From contig OZ018328.1 in assembly GCA_963969495.1 (NCBI GenBank), positions 1-64,000 on the forward strand: a stretch of DNA of 64,000 bases, given 5' to 3'. Shown here in pieces: positions 39,579 to 49,251 of the stretch; within the stretch, counting starts at the first letter, position 1, and the number at the start of each line of letters is the position of its first letter. A program made the position numbers and the translations under genes. The DNA is from Ceratothoa steindachneri (Eukaryota; Arthropoda; Malacostraca; Isopoda; Cymothoidae). The notes under the pieces are model-generated. The model worked only from the letters and a program-made list of their open reading frames with translations. It was not told the DNA's origin and ran no database searches.

Positions 39579-41250
39579 TCACGACGAGGAGGAAGTGCCT
39601 AGTGTCGAAGTCGGCTGAGGGTGGAATGTCCTTTCATCCCTTCGCCTCGAAATCTTAGGCAAGGGGCAAGGGGGCTTTGGAGGAGGATGTCCATCATTTG
39701 GAGGATCCACCGTCTCAGACCCACCCAGCTTAGCACTGGGTGTGGGTGAAGGAGCAGAAGCTCTTTTAGTGCTCTCCTCCTTTCGAAGGGTAGCTTTAGG
39801 AGCCCCGGAAGATGGCCTCACAACCATCTTTAGGGGTGTTGGCTCCTATGAGCTTAACGTTCGGTGGAGGCGCGCCCTGGTTCTAGCCGAGACTGAGTGT
39901 AAACCATTTGTGCCACCAGCCTTACCAGGAGAGCGCCCGGGGTGGGTAGAACCCGCAAAACTGTTCCGAATGGGCGCAGAAACGACCGTGCTCGTAGGCC
40001 TGGAGGGGCTAGGGGCAGAGAGTATCTTTCTTAACATTTAGGCATAGGACATCCCAAGCAGAGACGGGCGCGCCACGACCAAGTCCTTAGCCTCGCGAAG
40101 TAGAGATGATCCTGGGCTTGAACAGCCAAGATTTCTTTCTCAAGGCCATATGTACCACATTGCTTCGAGGAAGCTGGGTGCAGCACTCCGCAATTGACAC
40201 ACTTGGCCACACACATTTTAGACTTATAGTGTGCGACCTTGGAGCAATTTATACAGACTTAGGGTGACCCCGACTTTGCACATTTACATGAGCGATTCGA
40301 ATGGTCAAAGCGGTGACAGTAATAGCACATCCGCGGCAGTGGCACCAATGCCTTCACCCGGTAACGATACCAACCGGCAAGCACCGACTCAGGAAGCTTG
40401 TCACAGTCGAACTTGACGAACAGTGTAAGGGTGGGTCTCGAGGCCCATCCCTGTTTTCTCATCACACGTTCGACCTTGACAGCCCCATGGTCGGCCAGCT
40501 CTAAGGTGATGTCCTCTATGGGGTAGTCTACGAGTTCCATCGCATAAACTCCTCTTTTTATGAAGTTCAGGGTAGAGTGCGGCGTCACACTCACAGGCGT
40601 GCCATCAAGTGTCCGAAGGGCACTTATCATGGCCGCCTCGGAGAGAATCGACGCATTCACCAAAAGGCTCCCCTCCGAGAAACGGGTCACCTACGGCTCT
40701 CTACCAATCACACTAGCTAAAGCTCTCATCTCATAGATCATGTTGCCCTTAGCCAACATGGTGGCATCAGTGGAGCGATTAACGAGGAAACGTTTGAAAC
40801 TAGCAGGCTCGAAAACGCCAGGTAATCTCTGAATGAGGGGCCCCGATGTAATCGAGGCTCCGCTCTGCGTACTAGCACTTTTGGTCTTAGTCAGGGGCGC
40901 CGCACCCTGGGGGGCAGAGGGGCCGGATGTGCCGATCTTGGCTTGGTCGCTTACTTAAGTGGCAGCAGACCCATCCGTCCCCGCAGCCCCCGCGGATGGA
41001 GAGGAGCCCCAGGCCTTTTAATCTTTTTCCTGTTTTTTTTTTCTTTTTAGGAGAGGAGGGCGGGGAATGAACCCGCTTCTCCCCTCCCCCGGTAGGAGCC
41101 CCAGCCCAGATGGACTGGGCTCAGCAAGGTCCTTCTCCGAGTTGGACAAGGTCCGGGAGGTCGTAAGGGCACCGGTCGGAGGAGATCTCTCCCCTCCTTG
41201 TACTGCCTTGGAAACTCAGGCCGTTTGAGGAGGACCTCGCATAGGGGATG
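39579..41250 (-). pseudogene. Family A ORF1, frameshifted
   Basis: The 40,690-40,259 piece reads MTRFSEGSLLVNASILSEAA, then LNFIKRGVYAMELVDYPIED, and ends just after the first knuckle CYYCHRFDHSNRSC. The next piece (40,216-40,031) carries CVAKCVNCGVLHPASSKQC. The C-terminal Pro-rich part lies at 39.58-39.83 kb. The N-terminal basic region is at 41.0-41.15 kb. Stops at 40,259 and near 40,690 break it. Confidence 0.78.
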
Positions 41251-43870
41251 GGGGGGACTCGATTTCGGTGCTTAGCCCGGATTCGCTCCCATGGAAGACC
41301 CTATCGTCTGAGGCTGGGTTGCCTCAAGGACCATATCTATCTAAGGGGGGCCTCCAGTTGGCCATTCCCCCTGCGAGAGCACAGGGGGTGGGACCTCCAT
41401 TTTTTCTGTGGAGCTGCCCGAGGGGGGCTCCAACGATGGAATAGGAAAAATTAAGGGGAGAATTTTTTTTGGTATCATCATTGGGCATGGTGACCCTATT
41501 TTTGTACGGGAGGCAATCGCTCATCACCCCTCGCAGTAGCCGCCCTGCAAGAGGTGCGTACGGGGCTGGCAGAACCAGGTGCCGCCATTCAAGGACACCC
41601 CTCCCGCCTGGTGGCTCCACCTTGGACACGGCGTAAAATGTTATAGTATTTTAAAATAGAAAGGAAGAGGTGAGGAAGATGTGGGTGGGGATAAAGCAGG
41701 TTATTTAAAAACCCACCATCCCAAAGTGGAGTACTGGGCTGAGGGATCATTGTCCCCTCCCCTCTCAGCCCCGATCCGGGATAGTTGGCTGAGAAGGAGG
41801 TCAGCATTTATCCTATGGTCGGCCAGCTCTAAGGTGATGTTCTCTATGGGGTAGTCCACGAGTTCCATCGCATAAACTCCTCTTTTTATGAAGTTCAGGG
41901 TAGAGCGCGGCGTCACACTCACAGGCGTGCCATCAAGTGTCCGAAGGGCACTTATCATGTCCGCCTCGGAGAGATTCGACGCATTCGCCAGGAGGCTTCC
42001 TTCCGAGAAACGGGTCACCTACGGCTCTCTACCAATCACACTAGCTAAAGCTCTCATCTCATAGATCATGTTGCCCTTAGCCAACATGGTGGCATCAGTG
42101 GAGCGATTAACGAGGAAACGTTTGAAACCAGCGGGCTCGAAAACGCCAGGTAATCTCTGAATGAGGGGCCCTGATGTAATCGAGGCTCCGCTCTGCGTAC
42201 TAGCACTTTTGGTCTTAGTCAGGAGCGCCGCACCCTGGGGGGCAGAGGGGCCGGATGTGCCGATCTTGGCTTGGTCGCTTACTTAAGTGGCAGCAGACCC
42301 ATCCGTCCCCGCAGCCCCCGCGGATGGAGAGGAGCCCCAGGCCTTTTAGTCTTTTTTCTGTTTTTTTTTCTTTTTAGGAGAGGAGGGCGGGGAATGAACC
42401 CGCTTCTCCCCTCAGCCGGCAGGAGACCCCAGCCCAGATGGACTGGGCTCAGCAAGGTCCTTCTCTGAGTTGGACAAGGTCCGGGAGGTCGTAAGGGCAC
42501 CGGTCGGAGGAGGAGATCTCTCCCTTCCTTGTACTGCCTTGGAAACTCAGGCCGTTTGAGGAGGACCTTGCGTAGGGGGGATGGGTACTCGATTTCGGTG
42601 CTTGGCCCGGATTTGCTCCCATGGAAGACCCTATCGTCTGAGGCTGGGTTGCCTCAAGGACCATATCTATCTAAGGGAGGCCTCCAGTTGGCCATTCCCC
42701 CTGCGAGACCACAGGGGGGTTGGGACCTCTATTTTCTCTGTGGAGCTGCCCGAGGGGGGCTCCAACGATGGAATAGGGAAAATTAAGGGGAGAATTTTTT
42801 TGGTATCATCATTGGGCATGGTGACCCTATTTTTTTACGGGAAGCAATCGCTCATCACCCCTCGCAGTAGCCCGCCCTGCAAGAGGTACGTACGGGGCTG
42901 GCAGAACCAGGTGCCGCCATTCAAGGCCACCCCTCGCGCCTGGTGGCTCCACCTTGGACACGGCGTAAAATGTATAGTGTTTTAAAATAGAAAGGAAGAG
43001 GTGAGGAAGATGTGGGTGGGTATAAAGCAGGTTATTTAAAACCCCACCATCCCAAAGTGGAGTACTGGGCTGAGGGATCATTGTCCCCTCCCCTCTCAGC
43101 CCCGATCCGGGATAGTTGGCTGAGAAGGAGGTCAGCATTTATCCTATGGTCGGCCCGCTCTAAGGTGATGTCCTCTATGGAGTAGTCCACGAGTTCCCTC
43201 GCATAAACTGCTCCTTTTACGAAGTTTAGGGTAGAGTGCGGCGTCACACTCATAGGCGTATGATCAACGGTCTGAAGAGCACTAATCATGGCTGACTCGG
43301 AGTGATTCGACGCATTCGCCAAAAGGCTCCCGTCCGAGAAACGGGTCATCTTCAGGTATCTACTAATTACATTAGCTATAGCTCTCCTCTTAAGTATCAT
43401 GTTGCCTTTAGCCAACATGCTGCCATCAGTGGAGCGAATAACAAGGAAGCGTTTGAAGCCAGCGGACTCGAAAACGCAGGATGGCCTCTGAATGAGGGGT
43501 CCCGACGTAATCGAGGCTCCGTTCTGGTCTTCGTCTGGGACTCCCCAGCCCGGGGAGCAACGGGGCCTGACGTGCCGATCTTGGCATGGTGGCTTACCGA
43601 AACGCCAGGAGACCGGTCCGTACCGGGCGCTCCCGCGTATGGAGAGGAGCCCAGTCTTTCTTTTTAGGAGAGGAGGGCAGGGAATGAACCCGCTTCTCTC
43701 CTCCAACGGTAGGATGCCTTAGGCATGATGGGCCGGCCTCGGCAAGATCCTTCTCTGAAATAGAGATGGTTTTGCCTGTCATACGAGCACCAGCTAGGGT
43801 AGGAAATCCATCCTCTCCTTCTGAGGATTTTTTGGGGCAAAGACCGAATGGAATTTCGATGGGTGGATGT
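40487..43870 (-). repeat. Tandem array of family A 5' UTR/ORF1 N-terminus modules (about 1.33 kb)
   Basis: The ORF1 segment starting ATGGTCGGCCAGCTCTAAGG occurs at 40,487, at 41,815 (offset 1,328) and, more diverged, at 43,146 (offset 1,331). Each unit runs from mid ORF1 to the 5' UTR and then jumps back to mid ORF1. Units 1 and 2 are almost identical, sharing the same rare variants; unit 3 is partial and older. The junction creates the chimeric peptide LADHRINADLLLSQLSR in both the 42,018-41,701 and 43,706-43,032 frames. Confidence 0.9.
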
Positions 43871-43966
43871 TTGATGCAAGATCAGGTTGTAGATGGGTTA
43901 AAAGGAAACGCATAATTGTGTATTTTCAAAGGTGTTTAGCATGGCAGAGCAGAGTGTGCCTATTCG

Positions 43967-44125
43967 ACGATTGAAATATAGTTGGCTGTGTTACATTTCT
44001 GTCTCAAGTCATTACAGCCATTTTTGTATGGAGTATGATTTGTTGTGATAACAGATCACCAGTCATTAGTCTATTTCCAAAGTATGAGGTCAGTGGATAG
44101 TAGACTTGCGAGGCTTAATGGTTAG
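43967..44125 (+). pseudogene. Gypsy-type LTR retrotransposon fragment (RNase H of Pol)
   Basis: The plus strand reads TIEI, stop, LAVLHFCLKSLQPFLYGV, stop, FVVITDHQSLVYFQSMRSVD, then SRLARLNG. The TE/LAV, FLYG, TDHQSL and RLAR blocks typify the RNase H of Ty3/Gypsy Pol. Two in-frame stops show decay. I see no integrase or LTR that clearly belongs to it. Confidence 0.75.
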
Positions 44126-44388
44126 ACGTAACATCGGATGAACATAGGAAGTTGAGAGCATTTTTGCCAGGATGACATCTTTGGCGTTTATGAGGACACT
44201 CTTCCCATACTTTTTTTTAGATGGCCTTAAGGGATGAGTCCTATCTATCTCTCCGGATACACAACGGCTCAGATGAAATTGCCTTTGCCATCTGTGTAGT
44301 AGGCAATGAACTAGTATGGAGTGTGTATTTTGGTGGACTTGCTGCCTTCTCTGCCAGATGCTCTTCAGATGTTTGGACAGTAGTCCTG

Positions 44389-44822
44389 CTATGTCTCTTC
44401 AGGATTACTTGATCTTAAGAGTCTAACAGAGAAGTTCTTGTCACATATGGGTAAGGAGGTTGCATGTTGAAGGGATACCTTAGCGGCCTCCTTAATCAGG
44501 AAGATCACATAACATCTGTTGGTGGTATCATTATTCTCATAGATGATTCCAATTCTCGTTATGATATGAAACTTCTTCATGATAGTGTGTATTGTGTTGA
44601 ATGTGAGGCTTTGTAGGATATCAGTCATCATAAGTGTGTCTCCGTTTTGTGATGATGTAGAGGACCCAGCAGGTGTCCTGCTACCAACTTTCCCATTCTG
44701 GATTTCTGAAGCAGTAGGAGGTGCTCCCATTTGCGTCTCTTCAGGAGCACTGCTCCTTTTAAAAAGCCGGTCCTGTGATGCGTCATTTTTTGTCCCCGCC
44801 GGAGCAGACCCTCTTCACACAC
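44389..44822 (-). CDS. RRM-like ORF of unknown origin (possible retroelement ORF1)
   Basis: The minus-strand frame is open from a stop near 44,822, with the first good Met at 44,730. A Ser/Thr/Pro-rich head (SAPAGTKNDASQDRLFKR, GSRTPAGSSTSSQNGDT) leads to a compact domain with IHTIMKKFHIITRIGI, NRCYVIFLIKEAAKVSLQHA and KNFSVRLLRSS. The second block resembles RNP1 and helix 2 of an RNA-recognition motif, so an RNA-binding role is possible. RRM-like domains occur in ORF1 of several LINEs and in host proteins. It ends in a stop at 44,389. I do not recognise the family and no partner ORF is evident. Confidence 0.45.
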
Positions 44823-45611
44823 GTTGTAGTAGTTTGGTTGTCCGCCTCCCCTCCCCTATGTCTAATCTCTTTCTTCTTTTGCAGAATGTGTGTGTGTGGA
44901 TCGTGTGATCACCGTCTTTGTTTTGTGTGGGGGCACTCGATGGATCTCTATCATGCTCCCCCATTCATCTCCTGTTTTCTTTTTAGGCGGATTTTTTCAG
45001 CATAACTATAACATTGTGTTAGGTAAAAGTTTGGAAGTCAAGTTTGTGACTGAGGAAGGAAGAGCCGCCTAGACGGAGGATAGGTGAGTGAAGATTGTGT
45101 GAGAGTGGATATGGTTGAATGTGTTGAGGGTAAAGATGTTTGAGTGTAGCAGTGGATAGGTGACTGAATGTGCCTTCTCTTTTCCAGTTCTGTGATACCG
45201 ATTGTCGCCGACATCTGGCTTTCGGAGACGGCTGAAACCAATCCTGATGCTCGCAAGTGCGCCTACCTTTTGGGGCGATTTTCTAAGGTGTAGACCTTGG
45301 ATAGCACCTTCCAGTCTCCAGGGAGTAATTGAAGTAGCGCCCAACGGACTGTGACCCAGCAGTTGGGACCAATAAGCATCCCAGCTACCTAAAATCTTTG
45401 GCTTTGCCGAGTCCTGGACCCCTAAGAATCCCGCAAAAAGTGAGCCACCTCCCACTTTCTCCAACACGTCTCACTCCCATTAGTTAGTTTAGGGTGCACC
45501 CATCTGTCGCGATATCTTGATTGTACTATACGTTTGCGTGGCCAAGATCTTGTGTAAGGCCGTTTTGTAAATATATACGTGTGGTGGTTGGCCAGAGTAT
45601 TGTGAGGCCAA

Positions 45612-45614
<3 letters not shown>

Positions 45615-45659
<45 letters not shown>
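45615..45659. repeat. (TA)n microsatellite
   Basis: An uninterrupted TA run of about 44 bp preceding AATGTATTTTGG. It lies in the large intron of the zinc-finger gene. Confidence 0.97.
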
Positions 45660-45660
<1 letters not shown>

Positions 45661-45756
45661 GTATTTTGGTATAGGTTAAGGGTTATATAATATTTCGGGT
45701 TGATTATTTTGGATTGTATTATTTTGGTATAATTACAGTTTATAAATTAAATTTAG

Positions 45757-45850
45757 AAAATACTCTCTCTCTTCAATACCCTCTCCTTGACCCACTGAGC
45801 GGACCTTGTCAGGGCAGCGGGAATTTTTGGCTGAGGAGGCGCGAACTCGC
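45757..45850. repeat. Shared segment with 51.7 kb, copy 1 (possible LTR-retroelement leader)
   Basis: TCAATACCCTCTCCTTGACC, then CGGACCTTGTCAGGGCAGCG and a G-rich stretch to CCGCCACAATG, recurs at about 51,737-51,837. The AT-rich sequence before it is also loosely similar in both places. Position and composition resemble the LTR end and leader of Gypsy elements, but no paired LTR is found. Confidence 0.5.
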
Positions 45851-46424
45851 CGCCACAATGTATCCCCAGCCCAGGATCACTCTTAAAGAGTGATCCCTCC
45901 GGTAGGTGGCACTCACTGTTGGCACATACAAGAAGCCTATGTTGGAGCCCTTTAGTCTGGTCCCTAGCTGCTAACCCATCTAGTATGGGTAAGCCTCTCC
46001 CCCAGGGGGCGGGGTCGGATACCCAGCTCTCCCAAGCATGGCTGGTCAGTTTCTTGGCGACCCATCCAGTATATGGGTAGCCCTCTCCCCAAATGATGAA
46101 CAGAGTAGCAAGCTTGGATCTCCCCCTAGCATGACTCATCAGATCATTGGGATAATCCCTTCAACCAAAACATAAATGCAGCTCATGTTAGGGGGTCCTT
46201 AAGTGCAGAACACCCACCAAGTCTCAAAACCATAAGGAATACCAAGGAGAATATGGGCCTACCTACTTTTCCTTCACTTATCTCCCCCTCCCAACACTTT
46301 TTTGCACATTACTGGTACCAGATATTAGATAGATTGTCATGACTGGATCCTGTGTATGGTTTAGGGGAGTGTGACTTATTTATATTTCACATTGGCCCTA
46401 TATATATTTAGCGTTTTTGTGTAC

Positions 46425-46567
46425 ACATTTTTTATTTATTAGTGTCTCTTCCCAATGGGTAGCCAGCTTATGACCAGTAAGGGCATTGTGTCCACCCTCA
46501 CTGGGATTGAACCCCCCACCTTGACATCAGAAGTCCAATGCTGGATCAACTAGAATAGTGAAAGGTC
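46425..46567 (-). mobile_element. tRNA-like SINE
   Basis: The minus strand has TAGTTGATCCAGCATTGGAC and then GGTTCAATCCC, a degenerate A box and a perfect B box of an RNA polymerase III promoter at about the spacing seen in tRNA. It is followed by a body of about 70 bp ending in AATAAATAAAAAATG. The cloverleaf is not intact, so this is a SINE or tRNA pseudogene rather than a tRNA gene. Confidence 0.5.
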
Positions 46568-47098
46568 TGCTTTCAAAGCAGTAACTACCGCTCCTCTTTT
46601 CTCTACCAGGTTCAATTGGCTGCCCTGTGTCTACACTTGCAGGAGTAGGTAGCTCCTACACACATCATCAAGCTCATATCCACTCTCTCTTCTGCCTCAG
46701 AACATGTTGATGTGTTTTGAGTATTTTTCATCCAAGGAAAAGCACCTATTGCCTTACACATTAGCAATTGTCAGTCTGATCATTATATAAATTTAAATAT
46801 CTTATCCATGAGGAATGGATAGAAAAATTAACTTTTCCCATTTTATATATAACCCATAGTCCATTAAACCATAGGATGCAGATTAACCACCGTTCAAGGT
46901 CTTTAAAACTGTTGACACGGGCAGCAGTGGGCAGCAGCCCCATATCTGGACTTGGTTGTCTTTAATTTGACATTTGGTAGATTTTCCTCACAAGGCTTTG
47001 CAGGTGCTATAAACTTTCACCCCCAAAAACAAGCCTTTCACTGCATTAAAATTTGTGAAAATAAATTTTGTAATAAATTTTAAAGTGGGCAAAATTAC

Positions 47099-47257
47099 CT
47101 TTTCTTGAAGGGAGTTTTGTAGGGCCGTCTCAGTAGAGGATTTGGGGCTTGAGTTTTCCTCTTCCAAATCGTGTTTCTCTCCATCAAGGGAAAGAATTTC
47201 ATCTTCCAGGGGTTCTTCTTTAATCTCCTCTTTCATTACAATCTCATAAAATCGCTC
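47099..47257 (-). CDS. Zinc-finger gene, second exon in view (acidic region)
   Basis: Minus strand, 159 bp or exactly 53 codons. The acceptor CTTTAACTTTAG precedes GAGCGATTTTATGAG and the donor is AAAAG followed by GTAATTTT. The peptide starts ERFYEIVMKEEIKEEPLEDE and ends ALQNSLQEK. KEEIKEEP fits the psi-K-x-E sumoylation consensus and is common at the N-terminus of arthropod zinc-finger proteins. It joins in phase 0 to EMKLRSSS of the terminal exon. The Met at residue 8 could be the start codon if the upstream exon is untranslated. Confidence 0.75.
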
Positions 47258-47492
47258 CTAAAGTTAAAGACAAAGTCATTTCTATTTAAATACCACCAGG
47301 TTTTCTATCAAAAAACTCATCTTTGATCTTTCTGGCTGGGCTATCTACACAATCATCCTAATAAATAATTTAATTATCTCATTTAAAATGATTCAATTAT
47401 AATAATTAGATTTATGCTGATAATGGTTACAAATAAAACAAATGGAAACAATGAATAACTATAAGCAAATTTAGTGTTGTATCTTCTCTCAC

Positions 47493-47570
47493 CTTTTTAA
47501 GATAAAAATTGCCACCAAGTCGATCTTCGGAGAATTTGTGATTTATTCCTTTAATCTCTCCAAATGTATC
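47493..47570 (-). CDS. Zinc-finger gene, first exon in view
   Basis: Minus strand, 78 bp or 26 codons, open in phase 0. The acceptor TTAACTTTTACAG is followed by GATACATTTGGAGAG and the donor is AAAAAG followed by GTGAGAG. The peptide begins DTFGEIKGINHKFSEDRLGG and ends NFYLKK. It has no Met, so a further upstream exon must supply the start if this exon is translated; I did not find one. The 234-bp intron to the next exon is ordinary. Clean splice sites and matching phases support the model, but no domain is recognised. Confidence 0.6.
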
Positions 47571-48233
47571 CTGTAAAAGTTAAAAAGATACTTTCACGCC
47601 TTATGATATATCTTATAAATTTCAAAAAGCTCATCATACAGGAATTGTATTGATATTCAAGCAGGATGGATAAAAAAGGTAAAAGTTTAAAGGTCTCTTG
47701 ACATCAGGGATACGCTGTGGTGGAGCGAATGTGAGTGTGTATGTGAAGGGGCATTCTACCACCTCTTTCCCAATACCCTTTCCCTTCCTCTGTAAGAATG
47801 TGTGTATGAACGTAAATGTGGTGTTTTTTTTAGGTATTTGATTTCATGTTGTATTATAAAATGTTGTTTTTTTTCTTTTCAGGCTCCATATTCTGGAAAG
47901 ATTGACCTAATTGTGTATTACCTAAGTATTAGAAGCAAACTATTTACCACTTGTTAACTTACAAAGGCTACTCTAGTATTTGACAAAGTTTTAAGGCTGT
48001 GTTCCTCTTGTAAAGAGAGTCTGACTTTGCGAAGTTTAAAATAGTTTTGCATTTAATGAAGGAGGGCTTTTAATAGCCACAAAAGCATGACAAGGCTGCT
48101 TATCTAATACCGAGCTTGGAGGCGCTAGTATGTTTTTTTATACAAAGATTTTGTGGTATGACATGAGGCCTTTTTTTTTTCATTTATCGTTTGTTGTTAT
48201 TGCCCCGGCAGATATTTTGGGGTTCTTTGACTT
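47571..48233. other. No gene recognised upstream of the zinc-finger exons
   Basis: I searched here for a further upstream exon or promoter of the minus-strand zinc-finger gene. I found no convincing phase-0 exon and no TATA/Inr pair. The sequence is T-rich with poly(T) runs. Confidence 0.4.
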
Positions 48234-48925
48234 TAAGAACATAAGAACATAAGAAAAGAAGGAGACTGCAAAAGACCATTCATGGCCTACACTTGGCAGC
48301 TCCTGTTCCAGTCAACACACAAAAGATTTCTTACCAGAGAAAAGTCATCAACATTGTCACCCTTTACAGGAGTTTGTCAGATCTAATCTACATATGTACA
48401 TAAAAAAAGTCAGTCCCATCTAGCAGCTTCATCCATATATTTATCTAATCTATTCTTAAAACTACCCAGAGAGGAGGCTTCTATCACATGTCTAGTGAGC
48501 CTATTCCATTCATCTACCACACGATTTGTAAACCAATTCCTCCCAATCTCCTTCCTAAACCTATACTTATCAAGCTCAAACCCATTGCTACGTGTCAGGT
48601 CATGTTCACTAAGTATAAGAACCTTTATTATATCCTTTTACCCATTTGAAGACTTCAATCAATTCCCCTCTGACTCTTCTCCTTTCCAATATATGTAGAT
48701 TTAGTTTTCTGAGCCTTTCACCATAAGGTAAGTTCCTTAGTCCTCCAATCATCTTTGTCATCCTTCTCTGCACAGACTCAAGCAAATCAATATCCTTCCT
48801 ATAATATGGTGACCAAAATTGTACTGCATAGTCTAGATGAGGCCTAACTAGCGCCAGATACAGTTTTAGAATGACTTCAGCACTCTTATTGCTTACACTC
48901 TTCCTTTTGTATAATCTAATTTAGC
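48234..48925 (-). mobile_element. 5'-truncated CR1-type LINE 3' end
   Basis: The minus strand encodes LTRSNGFELDKYRFRKEIG, RNWFTNRVVDEWNRLTRHVI and EASSLGSFKNRLDKYMDEA, the conserved C-terminus of CR1-type ORF2. The 3' UTR ends in repeats of TTCTTATG (plus-strand AAGAACATAAGAACATAAG at 48,234), like the octamer microsatellite at CR1 3' ends. A few stops are present upstream of this block. The rest of the element is lost by 5' truncation. Confidence 0.85.
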
Positions 48926-49251
48926 ATTTTTTGTATAAATCCTTTTACTAGTATTCATAAGTAGGATTTATTTATTTTTTTGAGGGTATATAGGAAAATT
49001 AGCTATCTATATTTTTGTGTGCATAAGTAATAAGATCTCTTGTAAATATTTACCCCTTTTTTTTGTAAGTAAAGGACTGTACATACAATCTGTTTCATTT
49101 CTCCCTCAATTTCACACATCCGAATTAGTGTAGGAAATGGGTTGGATCGATTGGGGTTAGAGTCTAGATTTTCAGCCCGCTACTACATCCCCTAAGCCAT
49201 TTAAAGACAAGCACAAACAATCATATAAAATATCACACTTCTCATTAGGTC

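Larger units (their letters stand above)
38362..41814 (-). mobile_element. Family A LINE copy with both ends but internal deletions
   Basis: Minus strand. The 3' end is marked by a T-rich run at 38,365 and AGGAGCTCATCTGGCTACTG. RNase H and tail lie at 38.63-39.10 kb. A patchwork of RT, linker and endonuclease pieces follows (39.10-39.62 kb), with the RT palm deleted. ORF1 is at 39.63-41.25 kb and the 5' UTR at 41.36-41.81 kb. The upstream edge is fused to further copies of its own 5' region. Confidence 0.82.

Noticed and set aside
45069..45467. A 132-codon minus-strand frame in the zinc-finger intron
   Set aside because: No recognisable domain and no splice-compatible boundaries; probably fortuitous.
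45753..46139. A 128-codon minus-strand frame over an imperfect repeat near 45.95-46.14 kb
   Set aside because: It overlaps the shared leader-like segment and has no domain; the repeat halves are too diverged to define a unit.
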